From Branchiostoma floridae (taxonomy: Eukaryota; Chordata; Leptocardii; Amphioxiformes; Branchiostomatidae), in the NCBI RefSeq assembly GCF_000003815.2, contig NC_049990.1, positions 6,996,307 to 7,033,113 on the forward strand: a stretch of DNA of 36,807 bases, written 5' to 3'. Position numbers and translations under genes: made by a program. This document shows, piece by piece, positions 20,853 to 31,800 of the stretch. Below the pieces are notes generated by a model. It was not told the origin of the DNA. It was given only the letters and a program-made list of their open reading frames with translations, and made no database searches. Numbering within the stretch: position 1 is the stretch's first letter; every line of letters starts with the position of its first letter.

Positions 20853-21064
20853 ACAGTGCAATGCATTGTGGGTGACATGTCAAAGTTGAAGGCCCCAGAT
20901 GGCTGCTCTATTTATACATGTATGTATGTACATCAAACAACACACTGAAAAGAATGACTGTAATGTGTTGTAAAGTCACTTGGGAATATGAAAAACCTGC
21001 CATCCCTCTGTCTTGTCCATTTGGAATATGGCGTAAAATATAAATGACTTACCCCGTGTTTGTA
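20853..21064 (+). repeat. Direct repeat of about 215 bp, copy 2
   Basis: See the conserved blocks shared with 20345-20563. The middle part has diverged, with an ATGTATGTATGT expansion. The word GATGCAAAAGTAG just before this copy (20838) recurs at 21153, hinting at a third partial unit. Confidence 0.9.
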
Positions 21065-21484
21065 TTTAAAAAAGTGTTAAAAGCAATTTGTACACAAACA
21101 ATTTATTAAGTGGCCTCTGTCCCTTTAGGTAAAAAGTAACCATCATGTTAAGATGCAAAAGTAGTAACTCGATCTTTCGTAAACAAGAGATGGACTGTCA
21201 CCTCAGAGACTTCTCCTCACCACGAAATCCGTGGTTGCTGGGGCGACCAGCTTTGCGTTGGCGCCAGTCGTATTGGGCAGGTTTGTAATGTGTGGCGGCT
21301 GGTGTTTTCTGGAATGCTGGCAGAAAAAGGGGGGCGTACCCACAGGATGTGATGTAAGAATACTGGATGAGCTGTAGTCATGCGAGGGTGCGCTGTCCTG
21401 AACCCCTGCTTGTCAGAGAAAGGGTGTGGTCACCGGGTTTTACTTTTATCCTCATATAGTGTCAAGCTGGTCTTTGGTGTTCTA

Positions 21485-21580
21485 TTGGTTAGGGTTGATG
21501 ACTTAGAATCCAAAGGTTCTGGGTTCGAAGCCCTTGTCTGCAAAACTGAAAATGGATTCAAGTTCCCAAGGATTTAATTT
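21485..21580 (+). repeat. tRNA-derived SINE head, copy B
   Basis: TTGGTTAGGGTTGATGACTT is followed by GGGTTCGAAGCCC, a perfect polymerase III B box. It is homologous to the head at 16112. The antisense frame 21503-21802 is a shadow. Confidence 0.7.
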
Positions 21581-21757
21581 TGTGGTAGCGAGAAAATGGA
21601 GTGTTCGTTCACTGATGATTTTTTGTATGCCATTGCACCATATACTGTAGTCCCATACTGTGATGTGGTGGCTTTGAGTGCGTAGTGAATTGGCACTGCA
21701 AATATTGGGAACGTAAAACCACCACAAACATTTCTGCATGTACAGTATGTTGTGCTG
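21576..21757. mobile_element. MITE inserted between SINE head and tail
   Basis: Carries the family words AATTTTGTGGTAGCGAGAAA (21576), AAAACCACCACAAACATTTC (about 21716) and ends with TGCATGTACAGTA. It separates the SINE head from sequence that looks like the SINE tail. The left terminus is degenerate. Confidence 0.5.
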
Positions 21758-21850
21758 TTGGAAAAGACACTTCACACTTGAGGAGAGCCACGCATTGAGC
21801 ACGTTAAAGAACCCACCACACTTATCAAAAAGAGGAGGGTTGCCTTCTGG
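21758..21850 (+). repeat. SINE tail with AAAGAACCCACC motif
   Basis: GGAAAAGACACTTCACACTT leads to ACGTTAAAGAACCCACCACA (21801-21820), the motif found inverted at 2604-2625. It is probably the 3' half of the SINE whose head is at 21485. Confidence 0.5.
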
Positions 21851-24300
21851 GGTGAGTGGATCAAAGACAAACCTTTACTACCTGGTATCACGCAGCAGTT
21901 TTTGTGTTACAGTATTGTCTGAAATGAAATCTCCAGAAATTAACAAATTTACATTATGTCAAGACTTTAGATAGAAAAACACCATAATAAAAATATTATA
22001 CTTCTGTACATGTTTAATAGCTATTAGATATATAAACAACCCTAACATAACACTGTGCAGGAAATGGCATAACAAGTGTCAGATTTCAGCAGGATTCTAA
22101 TGGTGAAAAAATTCCATCTCCCCCCTGGGACTGTCTGTCCCTGGCTAGACTATGTATGAATAATTAAGTTCCCCCTCCAAAGACAGACCCTGTGACGTCC
22201 TGTGTCATAAAGATCTTCATATCAAGCATAGGGATTACCAATCTCATCAGCAAGATGTTTAACTTTTTGCTGGCTAGTAGTGTAACATGGCCTTACTATG
22301 GGTCGGTCACATTTTTTTATCCAAGCATGGGTTGTGTTTTTTCTTGTGCAGAGGTTTGACACCTGAGGCTAACACCTGAGCGTTGGCTTTACGTCTCCAT
22401 CTGTATCCAGTACCCAAGTGTGTCCTGAGTGTATCCTGAAGACCAAGGTCTCAATGTACAGACAAATTCTTAATGTGCATCATCACAATTTTGCAGTTCA
22501 ACCAATCATAGCATGGCAATTAATTTTTTCACCAATGAGAGAGCTGCTGTGTGTGCATCAAATATTTGCAGTTTTATGGTTTTATCATTTTTATTATGGA
22601 GGGAAGGACTAGGGGATCAGCCTAATGACAAACTGGCACTTACATTGGTTCAACTTCATGTAGTATGGAGTCCTGTTAAACCCCAAAGCAGCCCCAGGCC
22701 ACACCCATCCAGTAATGACCTAGTTCTTCCCTGGATCAATAACGGACAGGTATATTCAGTGCTGGTCTGGCGGAGGCTAAATCTGTGTATCGTGATCCTG
22801 GCAGCACTTAGGGTCATTTTAACCTTTTACAGTTTCACATAATGAATACTGAGAGTGAATTTTTGGATGGGGAATGGAGTTTTTCAAGTGTTTTTATTTC
22901 GTTGTTTTAACAAACCTGTAATAATTATACATTGGAATTGCAAACTGGCAGTGTTGGTAGTGCAGAGGTCACCACAGAAAATGCGTAAATTAGACCACAA
23001 GATTTCAAGATTGCAGTACTAGTCTACAACTATGTATGAGTTGATATTTACAGATCAGAATTGGGGCAATTTTTGCAAGAAGGTTGTTCGACCTAAGTTC
23101 GTTTTACTTTTTGTTTGGAAGAAATTCGGTAGAAATTATCATTTATGAAGTGTGACTGTGAAGATGTGCAAATGCCCATTTAAGGCTTGGTGACCTGAAT
23201 TTTTACATCTACTTAGTCTAGTAGCAAAGCCTCCAGCCTTAAGGGTTGAATCCTTAAAAGATATGGCCTTGGGGGCCACATGTAATGTTGCGTGGTCATA
23301 CACAGCCAATGGCGTACAGATTACAAAGGCTTTCTTCTCTTCATTCTGATGAGAGCGTAACGCTGTAGTAATGGCTACGGGACATTACGGCGACTACGGA
23401 AGGGCCTGCCCGATGGAATGAAACTGCACTTCAAGGAAATAAGACTGTAATGAAAGAAGACCTCATCTCATTTCTTTCCCCATTGCCAGGAGAAGTATGA
23501 TCTTGGCATGGCTATCTGGACTCCTGCCTCTCGGGAGGGGAAATTCCCCTTGCAATCTTGTCATCATTGTTCGCGAACAAACCTTTAGGAGCGAAACTTC
23601 TTCCTCCGGCACACGTATTTAATTACAAGATGTATGAGGTATATTTGTATTGCTGAGATTTCTACTAGAAGGGCCAATGGACTGGTTTTCCTGTAATTTC
23701 CGAAGGGATTGAAGTTGATTTATTTTTGGCCCATTTAGTGTTGAAGTTCCTGGTTGATTAGGTTGACTAAATAGAATTATTCAGCAAAGAGCAGCCTTTG
23801 AGAATGTTGAAATTGGTACATACATTTGAAGATTTTGTTGGGTTGGGTGTAGGGTTTATAGTTTTTATACTGTGCTTTCATTTATTTTTGCAGGAGTCCA
23901 ATTTCATGATAGAGGAGAAAGAAGGTTTTTTTTGCAGTGTTGTTAAGTTCATGGTTGAAACATTTCTATAGTGTAAATACTAATAGCTCAAGTCAAGTAT
24001 TAATACAATAAAATGCGTAGTTCAGGTGTCATGATTTTGCATTGGACAATTCACTACAAAAATAAAAAAAGTTTGAACAGTAGTTCGGTGTATACACATT
24101 GGAATAGGGCTTATAAAAATATGTTTCTTTAGGCTGAGGATGTACAAGAAATAAAAAAAGAACTTTGAAAGGAGCTAAAACAAACCATTTCAGCAGGTTT
24201 TAAGTGATAGTCACTTCAGATCAGGGCATATCTCTAGGTCCCATCCTTCTGTCCCGGTAGTACAGAAATTTGCTCAGAACAGATAGAAATTTCACCTCGT
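21851..24300. other. Intron 1, nothing recognised
   Basis: Unique-looking AT-rich sequence. A degenerate MITE-like word (TTCATGGTTGAAACATTTC) near 23950 is the only repeat hint. Confidence 0.4.
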
Positions 24301-24306
24301 CTGTCC

Positions 24307-24360
24307 GTTTTGTTTGTTTGTTTGTGCCTTTATTTCAACTTGATACATACTCCATCGGCC
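24307..24360. repeat. Dispersed repeat end, copy B
   Basis: TTTGTTTGTTTGTGCCTTTA, then TTTCAACTTGATA, matches 6961-7002 and continues into a GGCCTTTAAGGCC palindrome (24357-24369). Confidence 0.5.
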
Positions 24361-24369
24361 TTTAAGGCC

Positions 24370-26440
24370 GCTTTTCGTGACAGGAACATTAGCTTTATTG
24401 CATGGAAATGAATTTTCATGAACTTAAAATGGCCAAATTTAACAATGAAACTTTTCAATGTGGACTTCCTAATCCAATTTACGAGTTACATGTATGTCTT
24501 TCCCCTCGCAAACCCCACCCATGCATATGGTTGATGCCTTTCCAAAGGTTCAAGGCCTGTGATAAATACATGTGATTTTTGTAATTGTCGCTTTAGGCAG
24601 TAGCACTCGACTCATACTTCTATACAAAAAGTATTGAGTGGGACACACAGAATTCAAACTTTCAAGGTGAAGGCAGCTCTGCTTCAATAGGAAAATAAAT
24701 TCTTGGGATGGTACAACACAAGTCGGGTCTAGTTTAGTCCATATATCTAAAGCAGTAACTAAATGACTCCTTGGAATAATACGTGTCCCCCTGACAGTAT
24801 CCCAGACTAATATATCTCTACGCTCCTGAAGAATGTGAGAAGGATATCTACTGAAGATATAATGAAGATGTTGTGGCCATCACCCCGGGGGGCCCTTTTG
24901 TGTTCTTGCCTTTCCTCCCGAGGTAGTAACTTTGTCTGAGTCCCTGCAACATTTATCATTGTCGAGATAAGTGATACGGGCCATCACTCAACGGTGCTTC
25001 TCCGGAGAACGCACCACCTCGACAGCCCATCCCAGACTAGAGATAAAGCTTCATGTGTTGTAACGTAAGCTTATAATATGCTACACTCCCCCCCCCCATG
25101 TCTATGTCTGTTTGGGTATCTTTTTACACGCAGTAGACCAACCTGGACTTTGTAACATTTATAGCAATTTATCACTTGTAATAGCTTATCTTTTCCACAA
25201 TCAATCATTTTTGGGCTGGGATTGTCGTTGTGTGTATATCAGGTTCAAGTGTAGCGTTGCTTGGAGTGAGGTGTATTGGAGACTAGCAGTGGGAAGTTGA
25301 GTCGACATATTCAAGTCTTAGCTTGTTTCTCAGGAAATGTCTAGTGCTAGTAGTGTAACCTGTAATGCTTTTGAAATATAATTGCTGTTGTGTGGAAAAG
25401 TCTCCAGGTATATCCTGGTCTTTCTTAGGTCTTATTCTGGCACTAGGGGATATCAAATGGTGTACTGTGCATTCCTGTCCCTCTATATTACATACTGTCA
25501 ATTCTTTTGTTTTCTTGGGGATTTAAGTTTAAGAAGTTCACAGTTCAAATAATATGTAGTATACAGTGTAGTAGTAATGCAATGGAAAGGTATATTTTGT
25601 ACAAATTGTTTGTTCTGAATTCGCAGTTCACGGCAGAGGCCACAGTAGTATGTTACCAAAGTATGAAGATAAAAGACCCCTTAACTTTGTTATAAGAGTT
25701 CATCCTCCAGGGCATTAATTATATTAGATTTTGATATATATGTTTTGATAGTTAAATTGCCATGTTCATACTTGTGAACCCAAGTTATTTATGTGTGTGT
25801 AACTTGATTCAAATTCAGTGAAATTGGTGTTTTCTTTCTCCAGCACTGACAGCTTCCATGTTCAGGTTGGTGTAACTACATCAGTTTATTATTACGAAGG
25901 TTGTATTTCAAAGTCGACATGGAATGTGTATCCAGAAATTACTCAATCCCATAGACGTCACTCTACATTTCTGGATTCCCGTCATTAATTTCTTACAAAG
26001 ATTTCCCCCGTGGTTTCCGTATTTGTAACTACTTAGAACTTAAAGGTTTACTTCAAATAAGGTACAGAGTACATCACATCTAAGTCATTTGTCTCCAGTA
26101 TCTAATGGGTTTCACTGGAGCTTAAGGCTTCCGATGTTCACCCCCCTGGGTCCTTAAGGTGTTCCTTTTCTTTCTCCGTCACAATATATACTCCGTCGTG
26201 CCGCATTCATCACGAATTGACGGTAAATCTTAGAGCGCGGGTATCGCAGCGCAGAAAATTAATGGCACCTGATGGGGGAGATAATTTTCGACATTGTCTG
26301 CGGAGATAAAAGTGCTTGTAGATCGCAGGAACGTCTGAGTTATTGTCATGGATGGGCGACTACCAGGGAAAAAGTTGGACTTGAATATTAAGGGGGAAAT
26401 TTTAGTTAAAGGTCTTTCTAACTCTTTTTTTATATGGTTG
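24370..26440. other. Intron 1, distal part, nothing recognised
   Basis: Frames up to 72 codons only. A CCCCCCCCC run occurs near 25089. No elements delimited. Confidence 0.4.
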
Positions 26441-26580
26441 GTGAATGGGTAGATGGATGGATGGATGGAGTTATGGATGTAGGAATGGATGAATGGAGGT
26501 AGGGATGATTGGATGGATGGAGGGATGGGTTGAGGGAAGGATGGATGGATGGATGGATGGATGGATGAAGGGAGGTATGG
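26441..26580 (+). repeat. GGAT-rich minisatellite
   Basis: Irregular (GGAT)n with ATGGATGG runs, about 140 bp, lying some 360 bp before RAB6 exon 2. It creates the Pro/His/Ser-rich end of the 194-codon antisense frame 26430-27014, which is not a gene. Confidence 0.95.
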
Positions 26581-26941
26581 GGATCAATTTTTATATATAT
26601 ACACAGTGACATGCAACTATGGAAAAGATAGAACAAAGTGAATAAGCATGTACAACTCATTCCTCTTCTATTGGCATATACACAACAATGTACTATAGGA
26701 ACTAATAATTTGTTGCTGTGTACCTTTTGAAGAAAAAAAGTTTTTTTTAAAGATATTCGACACAGGCAGCAAAGTATATCATGTGACTGTAAAATTTGTT
26801 TATCATTAGTAAGCAACAGATAGTACAATGTATATAATAATGTGTTTGTAGACAATATCAGCATAATATATCTGTCAGACCTATGATTGTACAGTACTGC
26901 TAGCTGGATGCTTATGTATGTATTCTCTGTTTCCTCTACAG

Positions 26942-27000
26942 TTGGGAAAACGTCACTCATCACTCGCTTCATGTATGACAGTTTTGACAACACATACCAG
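26942..27000 (+). CDS. RAB6: Rab6 GTPase, coding exon 2 (completes residue 24, then 25-43)
   Basis: The acceptor is a pyrimidine tract ending CTCTACAG. The exon completes Val24 and encodes [19 protein letters not shown], stopping in phase 0 after CAG at the strong donor GTAAGG. It supplies the P-loop Lys26 and Thr27, which bind the nucleotide phosphates and Mg2+, and the start of switch I. In vertebrate RAB6A the equivalent T27N change is the classic dominant-negative form, so residue numbering agrees. The next residues expected from the family (ATIGIDFLSK, switch I proper) are not found downstream in this window. A 100-N gap begins 146 bp after the exon. The protein is therefore partial here: about 43 of roughly 208 residues. 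Confidence 0.95.
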
Positions 27001-27145
27001 GTAAGGCTCTTCAATATTTGGTATGTTTTAAAAGTTATATCAAAGCTGGATGATTTGACTTTTTCTCAGCCATAGTAATTTGATTCACAAACAAGTACTT
27101 GTAAGTTCCTGTGATACTCCATGCCAGAACAACAGTGCTTACCTA
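27001..27145 (+). other. RAB6: RAB6 intron 2, start
   Basis: Begins GTAAGG. No exon seen before the gap. Confidence 0.85.
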
Positions 27146-27245
27146 NNNNNNNNNNNNNNNNNNNNNNNNNNNNNNNNNNNNNNNNNNNNNNNNNNNNNNN
27201 NNNNNNNNNNNNNNNNNNNNNNNNNNNNNNNNNNNNNNNNNNNNN
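27146..27245. other. Assembly gap (100 N)
   Basis: Exactly 100 N, so probably of unknown true length. RAB6 exon 3 could be hidden here, and order or orientation across the gap is not proven by this sequence. Confidence 0.99.
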
Positions 27246-27839
27246 ATATACAACAACAAAAAACTAAAGAAGTCTACAAGAAAATCTGCAAACCAACAGA
27301 GGAGAAAGTGTAGCCAGGACTGTCAGGTACATCTTGTATTTCTTTTGTATCTCTTCTACTTTGTTAAGAACATAGCTGAAAATAGATGCACTGAAAAATT
27401 AGAGGTTTACTTCTAGCCTGTGACATCAGTGTTAACTTATATAGAAAAATCTGTGTACAAACAATTCATTATATCAGTTGAAAAAATCTAGCAGAAAAGA
27501 TGTGTTCGACGGGCAAATCAATTGAACTTTTCCCAACAAACAACATCCATTTATCAGTCTTTTGAAAATTAAGACTGCAACAAAAGTAATATCTGAAGGA
27601 ACCGTGAAAAAATCGCGACCTCCGTTCAACATTTTCTACGACTTCAGTGCCGACACAGCCCCCCTCCCCAGTTTGTCATCGTCGCATTAGCTGTTGTTTT
27701 TCCCGCATTCCACCGACAAACAAGCAAAAATAAACCTCCAAAAGAATCCTATACATGTACTTATCACCAAGGACTTTAGGCATTCGATGAGTTTTCGTCA
27801 AAGTTACACGCTTTTGAAGCGTTCCTGCGTGATTTTTCC
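27246..27839. other. Non-coding segment after gap
   Basis: AT-rich, then increasingly GC-rich from about 27600. No Rab6 G2, G3 (WDTAGQ) or later motif could be found in any frame. Confidence 0.5.
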
Positions 27840-28010
27840 CGCGATCACAGCGGGGATATCAGATATTCCACCAATAATGGCGCTTGGGCGAGCTACGTCA
27901 CGCCGAAATGGCCAATGGGGTGCGACTCTCGCGATTTGCGAGATGTGAGTTACTGCGAGACTTGCGCGAGACTTGAGTTAGAATCAAAATGGCGGCTCGG
28001 TGAAGGCGGA
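27840..28010. promoter_or_regulatory. CpG-rich promoter-like patch
   Basis: Within 110 bp there are TACGTCACG (CRE-like, 27894-27902), GGCCAATGGG (CCAAT box, 27910-27919), TCTCGCGA (27927-27934) and AAAATGGCGGC (YY1-type, 27986-27996). These motifs typify TATA-less housekeeping promoters, and the CpG density stands out from the AT-rich surroundings. The YY1-type site overlaps an ATG (27989) followed by GCGGCTCG and a possible donor GTGAAG (28000). It might be an alternative or nested promoter, or an old CpG-rich repeat. No downstream exon is recognised. Confidence 0.4.
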
Positions 28011-28049
28011 ATCGGCGAATTTTTAACTTTGAGCAAAGTTTTCGGGGGG

Positions 28050-28188
28050 AAATAAGGGCGTACCGGTAAATTTTGATTTTTTTGCTAATTTTTTTATTGG
28101 CGCGCCGTGCGACCATCATTTAAAAAATAGGTGCATTATTAAAATTACGATTGCATTGCGACCAAATCTAGTCGCAGTCACGAGCCCT
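28050..28188. repeat. Possible right end of a TIR element
   Basis: The sequence ends GTCGCAGTCACGAGCCCTG; inverted, this is CAGGGCTCGTGACTGCGAC, which resembles hAT-type termini starting CAGGGCTCG. No partner end or target duplication was found, so it is at best a fragment. Confidence 0.25.
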
Positions 28189-28980
28189 GATGCACACAGT
28201 ACTTTTGGATCTTACTACCTATTAGTAAGTTATTCTCATATACAGATATTTCAAAAGCTTTCCCTATTCACGGGGACCTTAATGTATGTCTTAATTGCCA
28301 GGTAGATTTCTTATACTCATGTATAAGTTTTGATATGGAACTTTGATACCAGTACTCAAGTTAGAGTGGTAAAGATATTCTATCACAATTATCTTACATT
28401 GTGGTTCTGTTAACTACATTAGGTGTTTGTGTTCATGTTATGCACTCTCAGTAGCTACAGTAATGTGATTTATCTGTGGTGACTCAAGCAGTGGCAGGCA
28501 TAAAGTTTGTGTATGTATTTATGGGCCATGTTGCCCCCCTCAGTCGGAAGGTTAAACTACAACAATATTTTCAGCACCATGTACAGCACCTAACCTAAGA
28601 GTTACTCTTTCTGCATAAATGATGATTTAGGTTTACAAGGGTCTTTTATAGTTATTTTGTAGGCAATATACATCCATGCAAAATGTCATTGCATATATTA
28701 AAAGCTGGATTCTATGTTTTTTAGGAAAAAGATTAGGAAAATTAATCTTTAGGTTAAAAGAAACAGTAAGTACAATCCAAACAAGATTTGTGTTAAAGAA
28801 TGTACAAAGCAGAGCAAGGCAAGGCCTCACATTTCATAAATTGACACATTTCATAAATTGAAATGTTAGATGAAAGATTTATGAAAGCCTTCATTATTCT
28901 TATGCTTAAACTTATTGTGTCTATTAGTATCATGTCCTTTTTTGTCCTATCACCACATTTTGATTGTCTGATGTAACTAT
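28189..28980. other. Non-coding segment, nothing recognised
   Basis: AT-rich. A 17-bp direct repeat, ACATTTCATAAATTGA (about 28828 and 28846), is the only local structure. Confidence 0.4.
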
Positions 28981-28982
28981 TT

Positions 28983-29306
28983 TTGTTACATCTTATCAAG
29001 AAAAGAAATCAACACAAGAACATTATGCATGTAGGTGGGGGAATAGCAGTGTTCCAACTGCAAAATTTCAGGTTGCGCAATGCGCTACCTGGGTTCAAAA
29101 TCAAGTCGCGCCAAGCAAAATGTGGTCGCGTTTGCAAGTGGGCATTTGGAGCACTGATTATCCATCACCGATATGGAAACTCACATTTCAAAGTCAGGCT
29201 ATCTGCAGAGTTTAAACGGCACGACGAGGAAGAAAGACTGCTCAGACGCTCCTATCGACCCAATCTTCCTCCAAAATGGGCCAGACAATTAAGCCGTGCT
29301 CCCTGA
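28983..29306 (+). other. Open frame of 107 codons, unassigned
   Basis: A stop-free + frame in locally GC-richer sequence. Its C-terminal part is basic and charged (EFKRHDEEERLLRRSYRPNL, then PPKWARQL). The nominal start is TTG, so an ATG would come later or the frame would need an upstream exon. I do not recognise a family. It could be an exon, a decayed transposon gene or chance. Confidence 0.2.
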
Positions 29307-29378
29307 CCTGTGCATGTATGGCCATCATATTTTATGGAAAATGAGATTTGCAGCGCCCTGCTACAGGTCGTCTGGCAG

Positions 29379-29669
29379 GCTTTGCCGGTAACGGCCTCGG
29401 GAGTGAAGAATGTATGTTTTCTACCCGGTGTTTTACATGGACGCGGCTTGTGATGTATTTGCGTCAATGTTTGTACAGTGTACATGTATTTCCGGTGTCT
29501 CAGATTCACTGAGGAATAGTCACCTCGAAATGTACAAGAAATCAAAACTACCATAAACATTTCAAGAGTTGGCTTTGCCCGTAACGGCCTCGGGAGTGAA
29601 GAATGTATGTTTTCCTACCTGATGTTTTACAGGGACGCGGCTTGCAATGTATTTGCATCAATGTTTGTA
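29379..29669 (+). repeat. Duplicated block X-Y-X, first unit plus X2
   Basis: Block X1 (29379-29475) and X2 (29571-29669) share GGCTTTGCC, GTAACGGCCTCGGGAGTGAA, GAATGTATGTTTTC and GGACGCGGCTTG. Block Y1 (29481-29567) lies between them and reappears as Y2 at 29808-29895. This is a tandem duplication of an X-Y unit of about 190 bp. Confidence 0.9.
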
Positions 29670-29895
29670 ATGCGTGCACTGTAAATACATTAATCTTTGT
29701 GGGAACGTAATTCTGCAGTGGGAAAGGGACGGAGATGATTGCAGTGTTTTAAGTCTGCAGATTATACAATTGTGCAGTACAGTCGTAATTCAAGAATTGA
29801 AAAACTGTACATGTATTTCTGGTGTCTTGATTTCACTGAGGAATGGTCACTTTAAAAACATACAAGAAATCAAAACCACCATAAACATTTCAAGA
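29670..29895 (+). repeat. Insert plus Y2 of the X-Y duplication
   Basis: About 138 bp (29670-29807) separate X2 from Y2 but not X1 from Y1. Y2 keeps TACATGTATTTCTGGTGTCT and ends ACCATAAACATTTCAAGA, words related to the TACTGTAAA-ended MITE family. The 138 bp are either an insertion in copy 2 or sequence lost from copy 1. Confidence 0.85.
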
Positions 29896-30614
29896 CGTAT
29901 ATTTCATATATATATATCCTAACTGAATGTTTAAGTTAACAGTACTCATTCTCAGGATTTTCCCAATAAGGAAAGAATACTCATTGAAACTTACATGAAG
30001 GTAAGAAGAACCTATTATAATATTGATGAATTTACACACTTTAACATGTACGTGTAACAAAGGTTCAGGTATAGAAAAAGAGTACCAGTGTCCCCTCCCC
30101 CCTCAAAAATGGACTGCCCCAGCATTTTGTCCTAACTTCTGTATGATCATCCTTGCCACACCCACCCCTCATCCCTGGTGGGTGTGGCTTGCATCAACAC
30201 AAATTTGAGGTTGATGTTGGATTTATGTATGTTTAATTGGTTTCATTTGCAATATCCTTTCTGCAAATTTGATCATTTTCTTAGTCCTTTGATGTCGGTA
30301 AAAGCCATATTTAAAAAAGATAATCTCATTTATTTCCTACTGAATTATTCAAGGTATTACCCAGAGTATCAGGAGTGATAAAACATGAAACATACAGAAA
30401 AGTGAAATACGTTATGTATGCAGTGTGGGGATATGTAATTTCTGTAAAATCAATGTGTTGGGTCACATTTGTCCAATTTTTTTCAGGAAAAGGGGCAAAG
30501 ACTAAACGTCTAAAATGTTGATTATCAACAAATGGCTTACCCATCACTGGTACAATGTTGGCATTTAGTATGAAAAATGTCATTACGATAGTGTCAAGCT
30601 TTTGGAGGTCTAGT
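29896..30614. other. Non-coding segment, nothing recognised
   Basis: Contains a short (AT)n at about 29908-29917. Overlapping short frames only. Confidence 0.4.
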
Positions 30615-31112
30615 TTAAAGATGAAGTTGCTTTTTTTCAGGATGGTTAGATTTTAGGTCAGCCGAATCGTGGCTGTCCTTGGTTTGTGGGTAAAAACGAT
30701 TTTTGCAGCGTGGCTCTAATGCGTATGAAGTACCTATGGAAAAAAGCATATGTTCCTCCATTGATGGGGGAAGCATAAAGGGGCGACCAAATGGCCGACA
30801 ATCAGTCAAAGTCACATTTATGGCCCAGCCGAGCCACCTCGTGGCAAACGGGTCACCAGATTCATGGAGGAAATAGCTGAATCTTGTGTCGAAATACAGA
30901 GAGATAGGCAGCTTTGTAAGTTCTCCCGGACTGTTTGTCATTACGTGCTTTACCACAGGCGGCCCATGGACTCCCCGAGTGGAGTGTATGCTTGTTTGTG
31001 CCACCATTTTCCCGGTTGAAGCATGGCTCGTGACAGGACTGACCTCATTGCCTGCAACGTCCAACCAATTTCTATTCAAATGGGTGCCAGTTCCGGGGCC
31101 GGGCCTGATCAA
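30615..31112 (-). other. Antisense open frame of 165 codons, unassigned
   Basis: One of the longest frames here not caused by low-complexity DNA. Its first in-frame codon at 31112 may not be an ATG, and the next stretch reads RPGPGTGTHLNRNWLDVAGN. The composition is balanced, with no membrane segment, repeat or recognisable motif. Roughly 36.8 kb of AT-rich DNA would be expected to throw up a frame of this length by chance about once in two or three such windows. It could be a nested exon or a fossil element ORF; I cannot tell. Confidence 0.2.
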
Positions 31113-31670
31113 GTTATTGTCAAAGCGCCTCAGCCTTCAGTTCAAAGCTTGGAAGATGTCTTGTCGCCTGGTATGACGTGAATCTATTTTATCATGATTC
31201 ACGCTCCTTTGCTTTATCCCAGTTTCGCTTCACTTACAGCTAGTCTACTGATTACCAGTAGAAACACATCAGCATAAAAGGTATACACAGGTCCAATTTA
31301 CAACCTCCTGCTCTCTCAGACAGGAAGCTTTATCCCATCCTACATATGGCATCACACTAGTGCTGTCAATGACCACCTTTTTACCTTGAAATCTACTTTG
31401 GACAAACTTTGGTTATGAACATTGACCCATCCTCTGAAACTGGAGTGGTGATGGGAAAATGTCCTTTAGAGTTTTCAGACTCTTCGGGCAAGCTATTTTC
31501 CTGCTGTGTCGTGATGGCGTAAGGACCTCAAACCTCCTACATGTTTGTATCATGTAGATAAGGTGAACGTCAACAGCCAGAAGTCGATGTGTTTGCTTTC
31601 TTTAGAAGCGTGGTTATGTTGCTAGCTGATGGGACCAAGTGCAATATCTTTTCAGAATGTTGGAGAGAAC
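31113..31670. other. Non-coding segment, nothing recognised
   Basis: No element end or coding exon identified. Confidence 0.4.
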
Positions 31671-31672
31671 AT

Positions 31673-31800
31673 TATCATCATCATCTGGTCATGCTGGTAG
31701 CACAGATGAACATGACTCTCTCCCTCCATCCGTCCCTATCCTCCATAGCCTTGGGCAGATCTTCCACTGAGCAGCAAACGTCTTCGCAAAGATGAAAGCA
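31673..31800 (-). pseudogene. LINE 3' end: C-terminal remnant plus (TGA)n tail
   Basis: On the - strand the frame ends VEDLPKAMEDRDGWRERV, then a few residues and a stop. The pattern ED...A..DR..WR..V is, to my knowledge, characteristic of the extreme C-terminus of non-LTR retrotransposon polyproteins. The stop codon is part of TGATGATGATAATG (31673-31686 inverted), a short tandem tail like those ending RTE-type and related LINEs. The frame continues upstream to 32091, but that part shows no RT motif. It is 5'-truncated and dead. Confidence 0.45.

Noticed and set aside
21485-21560. Possible functional tRNA gene, because of a perfect B box
   Set aside because: No 7-bp acceptor stem closes the cloverleaf, and a homologous copy at 16112 shows it to be a dispersed SINE head.
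26430-27014. 194-codon antisense frame, the longest in the window
   Set aside because: It runs antisense through RAB6 exon 2, and its last part is a Pro/Ser/His-rich product of the GGAT minisatellite. No domain is visible.
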